A stretch of DNA of 64,000 nucleotides. Origin: Candidatus Celerinatantimonas neptuna. GTDB taxonomy: Bacteria; Pseudomonadota; Gammaproteobacteria; Enterobacterales; Celerinatantimonadaceae. Below, in pieces: positions 30,316 through 40,671 of this stretch (position 1 is the stretch's first letter; the number at the start of each line of letters is the position of its first letter). The translations under genes were made by a program, and so were the position numbers. Location of the stretch: assembly GCA_911810475.1 (NCBI GenBank), contig OU461276.1, forward strand, positions 312,823 through 376,822, in the 5' to 3' direction. The notes beneath the pieces were generated by a model, which saw only the letters and a program-made list of their open reading frames with translations, was not told the DNA's origin and did not search any database.

Positions 30316-31026
30316 ATGGTTCATGAAAACGTAGATCATTCAGAAATCGAGAAATTTGCCTCATTAGCATCTCAATGGTGGGATCCTGAAGGTGAATTTA
30401 AAACGCTTCATCAAATTAATCCACTGCGACTGGATTTTATAGAACAACATAGCGATGGATTGTTTGAAAAACGAATCTTAGATGTTGGATGTGGCGGAGG
30501 AATTTTATCAGAAAGTATGGCAAAACGTGGTGCCAATGTTACAGGACTCGATATGGGACAAGCCCAAATCGAAGTGGCAAAGCTACATGCCATTGAAACA
30601 GAATTATCCATTGATTATCAAACATGTTCAGCCGAGCAATTAGCCCAAAAACAAACTGAGCAATATGACGTCATTACCTGTATGGAAATGCTCGAGCATG
30701 TACCAGAACCAGCATCGGTTCTAAATGCATTAAACAATCTTCTAAAACCAGGTGGAAACCTCTTCTTATCAACAGTCAACCGTAATCCAAAATCATATGC
30801 GCTGATCATCGTTGCTGCAGAAAAGTTACTGCGACTCATTCCTAACGGCACGCATCAATATAACAAATTCATCAAACCTTCTGAACTGTTAGGATGGTGC
30901 GATGAATTAAAACTTCAAACATGCCATTTAGCCGGTGTCAAAGTTCTACCATTCATTGATAGCTATAAAATCAGCCCGGACGTCTCAGTCAACTACATGG
31001 TACACCTGCGCAAACCCATAGATTAA
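30316..31026 (+). CDS. ubiG: Ubiquinone biosynthesis O-methyltransferase UbiG
   Basis: SAM-dependent methyltransferase for the two O-methylation steps of ubiquinone synthesis. The 236-residue protein has N-terminal EIEKFASLASQWWDPEGEF, SAM motif ILDVGCGGGILSESMA near residue 55, and the post-motif MEMLEHVPEP. It lies upstream of nrdA on the same strand and divergent from gyrA, as in many gammaproteobacteria. Confidence 0.97.
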   Translation: MVHENVDHSEIEKFASLASQWWDPEGEFKTLHQINPLRLDFIEQHSDGLFEKRILDVGCGGGILSESMAKRGANVTGLDMGQAQIEVAKLHAIETELSIDYQTCSAEQLAQKQTEQYDVITCMEMLEHVPEPASVLNALNNLLKPGGNLFLSTVNRNPKSYALIIVAAEKLLRLIPNGTHQYNKFIKPSELLGWCDELKLQTCHLAGVKVLPFIDSYKISPDVSVNYMVHLRKPID

Positions 31027-31263
31027 CAACCCACACGAAACAGCTTTTTCAGTCCCACCAATGTAAATATGTCTACATCTGTGTTTTTGGCAAAAATCAC
31101 AGATGCATTACAACCTCTTAATTAAGATAGATATCATAGTTAAAGGTTTTAACTTTTTTACAGATTCCAAAACATTTGTTGAATTTTTTCTTCTTAGGGT
31201 TGCAAAAATATGGCTCAAAGAGTCATAAGGCAACACAAGTCAGTAACTACTAACACACTTTGT

Positions 31264-31272
31264 TTATCCACA
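31264..31272 (+). promoter_or_regulatory. DnaA box upstream of nrdA
   Basis: TTATCCACA is a perfect consensus DnaA box about 140 bp before the nrdA start. In E. coli the nrdAB promoter is controlled by DnaA through such boxes, tying ribonucleotide reductase to replication. Confidence 0.65.
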
Positions 31273-31310
31273 GTCTATCCCCTAACACATACCTTGCATA
31301 TTTCTAAAAA

Positions 31311-31357
31311 CCTCATTATCTTGTACTCATTAAATCTACAGACACTATATGTTGTGT
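31311..31357 (+). promoter_or_regulatory. Paired NrdR boxes upstream of nrdA
   Basis: The downstream box ACACTATATGTTGTGT (31342-31357) closely fits the NrdR palindrome. A weaker one (31311-31326, CCTCATTATCTTGTAC) has its centre exactly 31 bp upstream, the spacing known for NrdR pairs. NrdR represses ribonucleotide reductase genes. The sites lie 56-102 bp before the nrdA start. Confidence 0.7.
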
Positions 31358-31412
31358 TTATTGAATACGGATATTCAATCTGTTTCATTTTAAAAAAGGC
31401 GAGTTACAAGTT

Positions 31413-33686
31413 ATGAATACCCATCTTCTGGTGACAAAACGCAGCGGTAAAAAAGAACCCATCGACTTAGACAAAATCCACCGCGTGATAACCTGGGCAG
31501 CAGAAGGACTCGAACATGTTTCGGTTTCTCAAGTAGAACTTCGTTCCCATATCCAGTTTTATGATGGTATACGTACCGATGACATTCACGAAACAATCAT
31601 CAAAGCTGCAGCCGATCTGATTAACCCAGAGAATCCTGACTATCAATATCTGGCAGCCCGATTGGCAATATTTCATTTACGCAAACAAGCTTATGGGCAA
31701 TTTGAACCTCCCAAACTCTATGATCACGTTGTTAAACAATGTGAACTGGGCCATTACGACTCCCATATACTAAAAGACTATACAAAAGATGAATTAAACC
31801 AAATGGATGAGTTCATCGACCATTGGCGCGATATGAATTTTTCATATGCAGCAGTTAAACAACTGGAAGGGAAATATCTGGTTCAGAACCGGGTAACAGG
31901 TGAAATTTATGAAAGTGCTCAGTTTCTCTACATTATGGTCGCTGCCTGCTTGTTTGCACACTATGATAAAAATGTCAGGCTGTCTTATATCAAACGCTTT
32001 TATGATGCAATTTCAACGTTTAAAATTTCACTCCCGACCCCTATCATGTCAGGGGTCAGAACGCCAACACGACAATTCAGCTCTTGTGTTCTGATTGAAT
32101 GTGATGACAGCCTTGAATCAATCAACGCAACAGCATCCAGCATTGTCACTTATGTCTCCCAACGGGCAGGAATCGGTATCAATGCCGGTCGGATACGTGC
32201 GTTAGGTAGTTCCATACGAAATGGGGAAGCATTCCATACCGGATGTATTCCTTTTTATAAATATTTCCAGACTGCCGTTAAATGTTGCTCTCAGGGTGGC
32301 GTCCGCGGTGGTGCGGCAACTCTCTTTTATCCATTCTGGCATTTGGAAGTCGAATCGCTGTTAGTTCTGAAAAACAACCGAGGAGTGGAAGAAAACAGGG
32401 TCCGTCATATTGATTATGGGGTACAAATCAATAAATTGATGTATCAACGGTTAATCAAAAACGAAAATATTTCACTATTTTCTCCAAGCGATGTCCCAGG
32501 ACTATATGAAGCTTTCTTCGCCGATCAGAATGAATTTGAGCGTTTATATCTGCAATATGAACAAGATGCATCTGTTCGCAAAAAGTCCATCAAAGCCTCT
32601 GAGCTATTCTCTCTATTAATGCAAGAGCGGGCATCGACCGGACGAATTTACATTCAGAATGTAGATCACTGTAATACCCATAGCCCATTTGATCCGACTA
32701 AAGCCCCGGTGCGTCAGTCAAATCTATGCTTAGAAATTGCATTGCCAACCAAGCCATTGCGCCACGTTTATGATGAAGAAGGCGAAATTGCCCTATGCAC
32801 ACTCTCAGCCTTCAATTTAGGTGCTATTAAAAACGTTGATGAATTTGAAGAATTAGCCGACCTAGCAGTCCGCGCACTGGATTGTCTTCTGGATTATCAG
32901 GATTACCCACTCCCAGCGGCTAAAAAAGGAAGTATGAACCGCCGAACATTGGGAATTGGAGTCATAAACTACGCATATTATTTAGCAAAAAATGGTGTCC
33001 GTTACTCTGATGGAAGTGCCAATGCATTAACTCATCGAACTTTTGAAGCAATGCAATACTGGCTACTTAAAGCATCTGTCAATCTGGCAAAAGAACGTGG
33101 CGCCTGCCCTGCATTCGATGAAACCACTTACGCAAAAGGGATTCTCCCCATCGATACCTACAAAAAAGATCTGGATAAAATCTGCCAGGAAGCTCTTCAC
33201 TATGACTGGGAATCACTCAGAGAAGAAATCAAAACACATGGCCTGCGAAATTCAACACTCTCGGCATTGATGCCGTCAGAAACATCCAGTCAAATATCTA
33301 ATGCCACCAATGGGATTGAGCCACCCCGTGGTTACGTCAGCATCAAGGCCAGCAAAGATGGCATACTAAAACAAGTTGTACCCGATTTGGAGCATCTCAA
33401 AGATCAATATGAGCTTTTGTGGGATATGCCTTCAAATGATGGTTATCTCCAGTTAGTTGGCATTATGCAAAAATTTATTGATCAGTCGATTTCTGCCAAC
33501 ACTAACTATGATCCTGCCCAGTTTGAAGATAATCGGGTCCCAATGAAAGTACTGTTAAAAGATCTGCTCACGGCCTATAAATATGGTGTCAAAACACTTT
33601 ATTATCACAATACCCGGGATGGAGCAGCTGATGAACAACAAGATATGTCAAATGACGATTGTGCCAGCGGAGCATGCAAGATCTAA
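31413..33686 (+). CDS. nrdA: Ribonucleotide reductase class Ia, alpha subunit
   Basis: Catalytic subunit that reduces ribonucleoside diphosphates. Length is 757 residues, close to E. coli NrdA (761). An N-terminal ATP-cone begins VTKRSGKKEPIDLDKIH. Active-site features are the redox cysteines in SSCVLIECDDS and ALCTLSAFNLG, NLCLEIALPT (Asn-x-Cys-x-Glu), the radical-path tyrosine pair in TLYYHNTRDGA, and the C-terminal shuttle pair CASGACKI. It is followed by nrdB after 19 bp. NrdR and DnaA sites lie upstream. Confidence 0.98.
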   Translation: MNTHLLVTKRSGKKEPIDLDKIHRVITWAAEGLEHVSVSQVELRSHIQFYDGIRTDDIHETIIKAAADLINPENPDYQYLAARLAIFHLRKQAYGQFEPPKLYDHVVKQCELGHYDSHILKDYTKDELNQMDEFIDHWRDMNFSYAAVKQLEGKYLVQNRVTGEIYESAQFLYIMVAACLFAHYDKNVRLSYIKRFYDAISTFKISLPTPIMSGVRTPTRQFSSCVLIECDDSLESINATASSIVTYVSQRAGIGINAGRIRALGSSIRNGEAFHTGCIPFYKYFQTAVKCCSQGGVRGGAATLFYPFWHLEVESLLVLKNNRGVEENRVRHIDYGVQINKLMYQRLIKNENISLFSPSDVPGLYEAFFADQNEFERLYLQYEQDASVRKKSIKASELFSLLMQERASTGRIYIQNVDHCNTHSPFDPTKAPVRQSNLCLEIALPTKPLRHVYDEEGEIALCTLSAFNLGAIKNVDEFEELADLAVRALDCLLDYQDYPLPAAKKGSMNRRTLGIGVINYAYYLAKNGVRYSDGSANALTHRTFEAMQYWLLKASVNLAKERGACPAFDETTYAKGILPIDTYKKDLDKICQEALHYDWESLREEIKTHGLRNSTLSALMPSETSSQISNATNGIEPPRGYVSIKASKDGILKQVVPDLEHLKDQYELLWDMPSNDGYLQLVGIMQKFIDQSISANTNYDPAQFEDNRVPMKVLLKDLLTAYKYGVKTLYYHNTRDGAADEQQDMSNDDCASGACKI

Positions 33687-33705
33687 TTAAAGGATTATAG
33701 AGCAG

Positions 33706-34836
33706 ATGAGTTATTCAATTTTTCCACAGCATCAGCTGGATGCAACCAAGCAGAATATGTTTTTCGGCGAGCCAGTCAATGTGGCTCGCTATGATCAACA
33801 ACGGCACGAAATCTTTGAACGATTAATCGAAAAACAGTTAAGCTTCTTCTGGCGGCCTGAAGAGGTCGATGTATCACGGGATCGTATCGACTTTCAGAAT
33901 CTTCCGGAACATGAGCAACATATCTTTCTGAGTAATCTGAAATATCAAACATTATTAGACAGTATTCAGGGGCGCTCCCCCAACGTTGCTTTATTGCCGT
34001 TAGTGTCTATACCAGAACTTGAAACCTGGATTGAGACCTGGTCATTTAGTGAAACAATTCACTCTCGTTCCTATACACATATTATCCGGAATGTTGTACG
34101 TGATCCGGGAGTGGTCTTCGATGACATCATGATCAATAAAGAGATCTTAAAAAGGGCCGAAGACATTGCCTGCTACTACGATGATTTAATCGAGAGTACA
34201 CAGCGTTACAATCTTTTTGGCGAAGGGACACACGAAATTAACGGTGAAACAGTTGCTGTTACGCTTCACGAGTTAAAGAAAAAACTTTATCTGTGCCTGA
34301 TGGCTGTTAATGCCCTGGAAGCGATCCGCTTTTATGTTAGTTTTGCCTGTTCTTTTGCCTTTGCTGAACGGGAACTCATGGAAGGCAACGCCAAAATCAT
34401 CCGTCTGATAGCCAGAGACGAAGCGCTGCACTTAACCGGAACGCAACACATGCTAAATCTGATGCGGGAAGGAAAAGATGATCCAGAAATGGCACAAATA
34501 GCCAAAGAATGTCAGGAAGCGTCGTACCAACTTTTCAAAAAAGCCGCAGAGCAAGAAAAAGCATGGGCTGATTACCTGTTTCAGGGGGGCTCCATGATTG
34601 GCCTGAACCGGGATATTCTCTGCCAATACATTGAATATATTAGTAATATTCGAATGCAAGCCATTGGTCTACCAGCTGAGTTTGAGACAAAATCGAATCC
34701 GATTCCATGGATCAACACTTGGCTTGTCTCTGATAATGTTCAGGTGGCACCACAAGAAGCAGAAATCAGCTCTTATCTAGTCGGGCAAATAGACGCTTCA
34801 CTAGATAGTGATGATTTAGGCGATTTTGAGCTATAA
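33706..34836 (+). CDS. nrdB: Ribonucleotide reductase class Ia, beta subunit
   Basis: Holds the diiron-tyrosyl radical used by NrdA. The 376-residue protein carries the metal ligands and radical site as in E. coli: Asp85 (LLDSIQGR), Glu116 and His119 ([10 protein letters not shown]), and the radical Tyr123. A second ligand set lies near ARDEALH. Its stop overlaps the yfaE start by one base, so the operon is nrdA-nrdB-yfaE. Confidence 0.98.
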   Translation: MSYSIFPQHQLDATKQNMFFGEPVNVARYDQQRHEIFERLIEKQLSFFWRPEEVDVSRDRIDFQNLPEHEQHIFLSNLKYQTLLDSIQGRSPNVALLPLVSIPELETWIETWSFSETIHSRSYTHIIRNVVRDPGVVFDDIMINKEILKRAEDIACYYDDLIESTQRYNLFGEGTHEINGETVAVTLHELKKKLYLCLMAVNALEAIRFYVSFACSFAFAERELMEGNAKIIRLIARDEALHLTGTQHMLNLMREGKDDPEMAQIAKECQEASYQLFKKAAEQEKAWADYLFQGGSMIGLNRDILCQYIEYISNIRMQAIGLPAEFETKSNPIPWINTWLVSDNVQVAPQEAEISSYLVGQIDASLDSDDLGDFEL

Positions 34837-35114
34837 TGGCCTGCATCAAAATTAGAGATAAAACCATCCCTGTTCAGCCACACCAGTCGTTACTGGAAGC
34901 GGTTGAACAGGCCGGATTCAAACCAGAATTCCAATGCCGGAATGGTTTTTGTGGGGCATGCAAGGCTCGCCTCAAAAAAGGAACAGCCCATTATATAATA
35001 CCGCCCTTAGCCTATTGCGATGAGGACGAAGTTTTAATGTGCTGCGCTTGCCTCAAACCTGATGAAGTGATCGAACTGGAACTCACTCAGGTAAACAATC
35101 CCGCAACCTCTTAA
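34836..35114 (+). CDS. yfaE: 2Fe-2S ferredoxin YfaE, maintains the NrdB cofactor
   Basis: Small plant-type ferredoxin (92 residues) that supplies electrons for the NrdB diiron-tyrosyl cofactor. The cluster motif is CRNGFCGACK with a distant fourth cysteine in LMCCACLKPDE. It is translationally coupled to nrdB (one-base overlap), which supports this role rather than a general ferredoxin. Confidence 0.95.
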   Translation: MACIKIRDKTIPVQPHQSLLEAVEQAGFKPEFQCRNGFCGACKARLKKGTAHYIIPPLAYCDEDEVLMCCACLKPDEVIELELTQVNNPATS

Positions 35115-35296
35115 TCGCTTCTTTATTCAATGATTTTAGAAGGTCTAAGATAAATCCGAAGGAAACTGTTTTAGCTTTTTAGAAAACATGCAATCCGATG
35201 CCTTCAAAAAAGCCAGCGATTACTTTCGGCCAGACGATATACCAGTTCAACAATCGCTATCCAACTGAATAAAAACATCCTCCCTGGATTTTGAGA

Positions 35297-36832
35297 TTAT
35301 TGTCCGAAAGTAATCGCCAGTCCTTTGAGTTTATCAATACGTTGTTCAATATCGTCCGTGGCTTGTAATACTTTATCCACCTGCTCTAAATTCGCATTTG
35401 ATACTTGCCCAACACTCACAATATTATGATTAATTTCTTTTGAAACAACATGCTGTTGTTCTGCACCCGTTGATATCTGCACAGTTAAATTTGAAATTTC
35501 AGTTACAGCCGAAACAACTTGATCAACTAACTCTTGGGTTTGCTGCGTTTTTTCAACACACTCATCAGCCGATGTTTTGCTATTTTGCATCACTGATGAC
35601 CATGAACGTAAAGTTGTCTGCATCTCTCCAATAGACGACTGGATCTGCTCTGTTGCTTTGTGCGTTCTCTGAGAAAGAGCCCTGACTTCATCAGCAACGA
35701 CAGCAAATCCTCTACCTTGTTCACCCGCCCTTGCGGCTTCGATCGCAGCATTTAATGCTAAAAGGTTCGTTTGCTCTGCAATCCCCTGAATTTCCTGCAT
35801 AATTGAATCAATATTATCAGCTTCCTGAGTTAATTCGTACGACGTCTCTGCAGACTGAGATATTTCATTGGCCAGCTGGATAATCTGATCGCTCGTCCGG
35901 TTCATATGTTTATCTGCATCACTACAAAGCTGTTTCACACTTTCAACTTTCGACGAAGCATGTTGAGTACTTTTAGCTATATGATCAATGGTTTGAACCA
36001 TTTCTTCCATCGCTGTAGACACCTGAAACAGTTCACTATTTTGTTGCTTTGCATTTTCCCTGACTTTCCCAACCACATCAGTTAACTGAGAGCTCGCCTG
36101 ATGCAAAGGTCGGGTACTGTCTAAAACCCGGCCTATAATCGTACGTATTCGACCTTGATAGATTTTTAGATGAAAATCACAAATACTTTGATCACTTTTG
36201 CCACTGTATACCCAACGCAAAGGGCTATCGAACCGTTGTCGCAACCGGCCAAAATAACGAGGGATCTGAAACAGTTCATTGTAGTAAATGATAAACGGAA
36301 GTAGAACTAAGCCCACTGCGGAAATCTTGTTCCAAGACTCCCCAACAATTAATCCAATCGCAACTAAAACGAACAAAATATGTCTGAAAGTAACATGATG
36401 GAACCAAGACTCTACGCGCTTATTCTGATTTAATTTAACGTACAGATCTTGTGCCTTTTGTCGATATTCAGGAGAGAGTTTTGTGCGAACTGATTGATAA
36501 CCTACGAGTTGTTGCTCTTCATAAATCGGTGTCACAAAAGCATCAACCCAATAATAACGGCCATCTTTACAACGGTTTTTAACAGCTCCCCGCCAATGCC
36601 GGCCTGTTTTTATTTTTTCCCACATATCTTTAAAAGCAGCTTTTGGCATATCTGGGTGCCGGACAATATTATGATTTTTGCCAATCAGTTCATCATATTT
36701 ATACCCAGCGACACAACAAAAAGCATCATTTGCATACGTAATCACACCGCGCAAATCAGTTGTTGATACAAGCTCTTCATTGTCACCAAAAGTTACTTCT
36801 TCATCAATAATTGTCTGATTTCTTCGTCCCAT
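35297..36832 (-). CDS. Aer-like PAS-domain methyl-accepting chemoreceptor
   Basis: Energy or redox taxis receptor. The 511-residue order is an N-terminal PAS domain (about 15-130, with [15 protein letters not shown] and HRHPDMP-like [15 protein letters not shown]), two close membrane helices (about 147-190) with no periplasmic domain, then a cytoplasmic signalling domain. The receptor hairpin tip is conserved ([20 protein letters not shown]). This is the layout of Aer, which senses through FAD in the PAS domain; FAD binding is inferred. It is on the minus strand, convergent with yfaE, and sends signals to CheA. Confidence 0.9.
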   Translation of the reverse strand: MGRRNQTIIDEEVTFGDNEELVSTTDLRGVITYANDAFCCVAGYKYDELIGKNHNIVRHPDMPKAAFKDMWEKIKTGRHWRGAVKNRCKDGRYYWVDAFVTPIYEEQQLVGYQSVRTKLSPEYRQKAQDLYVKLNQNKRVESWFHHVTFRHILFVLVAIGLIVGESWNKISAVGLVLLPFIIYYNELFQIPRYFGRLRQRFDSPLRWVYSGKSDQSICDFHLKIYQGRIRTIIGRVLDSTRPLHQASSQLTDVVGKVRENAKQQNSELFQVSTAMEEMVQTIDHIAKSTQHASSKVESVKQLCSDADKHMNRTSDQIIQLANEISQSAETSYELTQEADNIDSIMQEIQGIAEQTNLLALNAAIEAARAGEQGRGFAVVADEVRALSQRTHKATEQIQSSIGEMQTTLRSWSSVMQNSKTSADECVEKTQQTQELVDQVVSAVTEISNLTVQISTGAEQQHVVSKEINHNIVSVGQVSNANLEQVDKVLQATDDIEQRIDKLKGLAITFGQ

Positions 36833-37127
36833 GAATCCCCGCCTTTAACTGGCCATTATCCTGTTCAGGATCAAAGTGATAACCATAATTTATTAAAAAT
36901 TTTCCAAAAAACACAAACAACCAACAACAAAACTAATTATTATGGTGAATTATCAAAAAAGGCTTAAACCAAGCTTAGCTTGCGATACTATAAATGAACA
37001 ATTTTTTACCGTTCAAACGGAAAATTGTCATCGGGCATAGTCTAAACTAGCATTAAGAGCAAAAAGTCGTATCATATATATTGGCGTTATGCTGCTTAAC
37101 CATCAGTATATTAATGGGGATTTTTGA

Positions 37128-37481
37128 ATGGTTACAAATGGTGAAGGTTATAATCAGCTCATTTTGCATCTCACAGAGAATCTGTCAGTATTCGAAAAAT
37201 CAGAAAAAACAATGAGCCATGTAACTATTGCAGAATACACAACTGACAAAATCGCACAAAGCGTCATGGCAGTCTGCCAACAACACCCCCATTTGAGCAG
37301 TGAAGCCCGTTTCACAGTTATTCGTGAAATTGACTCTGTTGTTAATGATCTTCAGGAAGTCTTATCCAGTGTCTGGAATAATCCGCCAACTGAGGAACAG
37401 TGTGAATTTTTAGACGAGTTTATTGGGTTGATCAAGAATCTGTTCGATAGTGCGATTTATGATGTCGACCCTATCGAATAA
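37128..37481 (+). CDS. DUF3802-like small protein
   Basis: The 117-residue acidic, mainly helical protein resembles, from memory, the DUF3802 family of vibrios and shewanellas, including the C-terminal pattern EQCEFLDEFIGLIKNLFDSA. The function is unknown. It has GGGGA 7 nt before the ATG and no signal peptide. Its last base abuts the last base of metR in a tail-to-tail arrangement with no spacer. The family assignment rests on pattern memory only. Confidence 0.65.
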   Translation: MVTNGEGYNQLILHLTENLSVFEKSEKTMSHVTIAEYTTDKIAQSVMAVCQQHPHLSSEARFTVIREIDSVVNDLQEVLSSVWNNPPTEEQCEFLDEFIGLIKNLFDSAIYDVDPIE

Positions 37482-38429
37482 TTAAGTTGTCATTGCCGGA
37501 ATATCATCCTGTTTTTGGGCAGTACGAATACCACACAGATGTTCGAAACAACTTTTCTGAGCGATTTGAATGAACGCTCGTAAATGACTATGCGTTTGCT
37601 CTTCTTCTCGAGTGGCTAAATAAAGGTTTTGCCATAAATGACCATCTCCCAGATGACGCCCAACCACATAGCCTTTCTTAACATATTCATTCAAAGCCCA
37701 GTTAGGAAGAACTGCGACACCTAAATCACTCGCAACAAGCTGAATCATCATCATCGTCATATCCACCTGGCGAATTGCCTTAGGTTTCACTCCCGCTGGC
37801 TGTAAAAAAAGATTAAATAGATCTAACCGGGAAGGATCAACCGGATAGCTAATCAGTGTTTCTTCTTTAAAATCCTCAGGAGTTATCACTTCTTTAGTCG
37901 CTAATCGATGACCAGGAGATACAGCTAACATCGGCTGATACGCAAATAACGCCTTATAACAAATTCCGGCAACAGGCAAAGGATCAGAAGTAATGACAAT
38001 ATCTTGCTCGCCCTCAGCAAGCTCAGGTAGCGGTTCAAAACTAAATCCGGATGCAAAATCCAAATCAACATCCGGCCATAAACCCCGGTAGATATCAATC
38101 GCAGGCATCAGCCAGTTAAAACAACTATGGCATTCAATCGCCAGATGTAACCGTCCTGACTGCCCTTCAACAAGCCGTGCTAATTCTCTTTCAGCTAATA
38201 CAAATTTAGGTAATACTTGATCTGCCAGCTCCAGCAATCGTAATCCGGCAATTGTAAAGCGAAGCGGTTTACTTTTACGGATAAATAATTGCGCACCAAT
38301 ACGCAATTCCAGAGCTTTCAATTGATGGGAAAGAGCTGATTGTGTCAGACACAAACGAGTTGCAGCCTCAACCAGAGTTTTTGATTCACGCAAGGCAATC
38401 AATGTTTTCAGATGTTTCAGTTCAAGCAT
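37482..38429 (-). CDS. metR: LysR-type regulator of methionine biosynthesis, MetR
   Basis: LysR-family activator that in enterics uses homocysteine as cofactor to activate metE/metH. The 315-residue protein has a winged helix at 1-60 (LKHLKTLIAL, TQSALSHQLKALELRIG, FIRKSKPLRFT). The MetR-specific effector-domain block IECHSCFNWLMPAID is followed by LPELAEGEQDIVITSD and LISYPVDPSRLD. It is divergent from alaA across 170 bp. No exact MetR box was found there. Confidence 0.9.
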   Translation of the reverse strand: MLELKHLKTLIALRESKTLVEAATRLCLTQSALSHQLKALELRIGAQLFIRKSKPLRFTIAGLRLLELADQVLPKFVLAERELARLVEGQSGRLHLAIECHSCFNWLMPAIDIYRGLWPDVDLDFASGFSFEPLPELAEGEQDIVITSDPLPVAGICYKALFAYQPMLAVSPGHRLATKEVITPEDFKEETLISYPVDPSRLDLFNLFLQPAGVKPKAIRQVDMTMMMIQLVASDLGVAVLPNWALNEYVKKGYVVGRHLGDGHLWQNLYLATREEEQTHSHLRAFIQIAQKSCFEHLCGIRTAQKQDDIPAMTT

Positions 38430-38599
38430 TCTGATAGCAACCTCACAGGACGTAATATTTTATCCTGTAAATTAATAAAAATAATTAAAACATGCTGTCA
38501 AATTAGCATTTCATACCAAATATTAGAAGGATACTTGAAAGCTGGATCAATTAGCGCCTTAATAAAGGTTCTTTTTCATAATCACTTTCTAATACAATC

Positions 38600-39817
38600 A
38601 TGCAGTTAATAGAAAAATCCCATAAATTAGATTATGTCTGCTACGATATTCGAGGTCCAGTCTTAGAACAAGCTAAACGCCTGGAAGATGAAGGTCAACG
38701 GATCCTCAAGCTTAATATTGGCAACCCAGCACCTTTTGGCTTCGAAGCGCCAGAAGAAATCCTCGTTGACGTTATCCGCAACCTTCCCACAGCTCAGGGA
38801 TATTGTGATTCAAAAGGCCTGTACTCTGCCCGAAAAGCCGTCATGCAACACTACCAGGCCATGGGGCTACGCAGTGTCGGAGTCGAAGACATCTATTTAG
38901 GCAATGGTGTCAGCGAACTTATCGTGATGTCCGTTCAGGCATTACTCAACAATGGCGATGAAATGCTTGTCCCTGCGCCAGATTATCCTTTATGGACAGC
39001 AGCCGTCACTCTCTCGGGAGGTAAAGCAGTTCACTACATCTGTGATGAGCAATCCGACTGGTTCCCTGATATTGAAGATATCAAATCTAAAATCACCTTG
39101 CGAACCAAAGGTATTGTAGTTATTAATCCAAATAACCCAACCGGGGCAGTTTATTCCCGCGAATTACTCATGCAGATTGTCGAGCTGGCCAGAGAACATA
39201 ATCTAGTCATATTTGCCGATGAGATCTACTCCAAAATCATCTATGATGAATCGCAACATATTTCTCTGGCCACCTTAACTGACGATTTATTAACCATCAC
39301 CTTCAACGGACTGTCAAAAGCCTATCGTATCTGCGGTTTCCGCTCTGGCTGGCTGATGGTCAGTGGTTCAAAACATCAGGCCAAAGATTACATCGCTGGC
39401 TTAGATATTTTATCCTCCATGAGGCTGTGTGCCAATGTTCCGATACAACATGCGATCCAAACAGCACTGGGCGGCTATCAAAGTATCGACGACTTAGTCA
39501 CTCCTGGAGGTCGTCTCTATGAGCAACGAGAAATCGCCTGGAAGATGCTAAACGATATTCCTGGCATTAGCTGTGTTAAACCCAAGGGGGCCATGTATTT
39601 ATTTCCTAAGTTAGATATCAAAAAATTCAATATCCAGGACGACCAGCAATTTGCACTCGATTTACTGATGAAAGAAAAAATCCTTATCGTTCAGGGAACA
39701 GGGTTTAACTGGCAACAACCCGATCACTTTAGAGTTGTATTCTTACCTCAGAAAAGTGATTTACAAGATGCATTGAATCGACTAGAACTGTTCTTAGCTA
39801 ATTACAGGCAGGTATAA
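38600..39817 (+). CDS. alaA: Glutamate-pyruvate aminotransferase AlaA
   Basis: PLP transaminase that makes alanine from pyruvate and glutamate. The 405-residue fold-type I enzyme has LNIGNPAPFGFEAPEE at the N-terminus, NPNNPTGAVYS near the middle, and the PLP lysine in NGLSKAYRICGFRSGW. It is followed two bases later by yfbR, the same pairing as in E. coli, so it forms a two-gene operon. Confidence 0.93.
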   Translation: MQLIEKSHKLDYVCYDIRGPVLEQAKRLEDEGQRILKLNIGNPAPFGFEAPEEILVDVIRNLPTAQGYCDSKGLYSARKAVMQHYQAMGLRSVGVEDIYLGNGVSELIVMSVQALLNNGDEMLVPAPDYPLWTAAVTLSGGKAVHYICDEQSDWFPDIEDIKSKITLRTKGIVVINPNNPTGAVYSRELLMQIVELAREHNLVIFADEIYSKIIYDESQHISLATLTDDLLTITFNGLSKAYRICGFRSGWLMVSGSKHQAKDYIAGLDILSSMRLCANVPIQHAIQTALGGYQSIDDLVTPGGRLYEQREIAWKMLNDIPGISCVKPKGAMYLFPKLDIKKFNIQDDQQFALDLLMKEKILIVQGTGFNWQQPDHFRVVFLPQKSDLQDALNRLELFLANYRQV

Positions 39818-39819
39818 AT

Positions 39820-40425
39820 ATGTCTAACCAGTCGTCACATAGCCATTTTCTGGCTCAACTGGCCCGAATGAAACTAATCCATCGCTGGCCATTGATGCAT
39901 AATCAGCAGCTGGAGAATATCGCAGAACACAGCTTAATGGTCGCAATGATGGCCCACCTGCTTGCAGTGATCGAAAATAGGTTATTTGACGGCGATATTG
40001 ACACCGGGCACGTCGTCCTACTGGCTCTATATCATGATAGTAGTGAAGTATTTACGGGAGATTTGCCAAACCCGGTCAAATACGCCAACACAGAACTTAG
40101 AGATGCATATAAGGCTCTAGAAGTTGAAGCAGAACACCGGCTCCTGACATTGTTACCCGAACCACTACAGGCTGATTTTACAGATTTGTTGATCAGTCAT
40201 CATCATCTGGCCCACCAGCAACAAATTGTTAAAGATGCTGATATACTTTCAGCCTACATCAAGTGTATTGAAGAATTAAAAAGCGGCAATCAGGAATTTA
40301 TCAACGCCAAACGAAAACTCGAACAAACATTAAAAGAACGCTCCCGACCACCACTTGATTATATGATGGACACATTTATCAGTAGTATGGGCCTGTCACT
40401 CGATGAACTCAGCCAATTCAATTAA
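39820..40425 (+). CDS. yfbR: 5'-deoxynucleotidase YfbR
   Basis: HD-domain phosphohydrolase that dephosphorylates deoxyribonucleoside 5'-monophosphates. The 201-residue protein has metal-binding His and Asp in AEHSLMVAMMAHLL and LYHDSSEVFTGDLPNPVKY, then DADILSAYIKC. It begins two bases after alaA with AGGT upstream. Its dNMP-salvage role fits loosely with nrdAB nearby, though they are not co-transcribed. Confidence 0.94.
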   Translation: MSNQSSHSHFLAQLARMKLIHRWPLMHNQQLENIAEHSLMVAMMAHLLAVIENRLFDGDIDTGHVVLLALYHDSSEVFTGDLPNPVKYANTELRDAYKALEVEAEHRLLTLLPEPLQADFTDLLISHHHLAHQQQIVKDADILSAYIKCIEELKSGNQEFINAKRKLEQTLKERSRPPLDYMMDTFISSMGLSLDELSQFN

Positions 40426-40489
40426 CGCCTAACCAAAGCCGTAATATTCATGAATCTTCGAAAAAACAAGCTTAACTAACCCCAACTTA

Positions 40490-40557
40490 GGATAAAAAGT
40501 CACAATGAATCGCGATTGATTCATGATATGTCAGCCTTGTTTTCTAATGTAGCACGT
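40490..40557 (+). repeat. Dispersed intergenic repeat, copy 2
   Basis: Similar to 15254-15316: both start GGATAAnAAGTCACAATG and share later blocks. This copy contains an ATTCAT-rich imperfect palindrome around the ATCGCGAT core. It lies in the 246-bp gap between yfbR and pseI, where no gene or terminator was seen. Confidence 0.55.
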
Positions 40558-40671
40558 CAGATCGAGTTTAAGACAAATATGAGCCGCCATAACCAGTCTA
40601 TGACAAGCTGATTTAACACCGAAGTCGGCCTTAATAGCTTATCGGAAAGGCTTTCTTATCTCGAATTGAAG

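Noticed and set aside
31210-31416. Small plus-strand ORF upstream of nrdA
   Set aside because: It overlaps the DnaA box, the NrdR boxes and the nrdA start, with no ribosome site; it is the nrdA control region.
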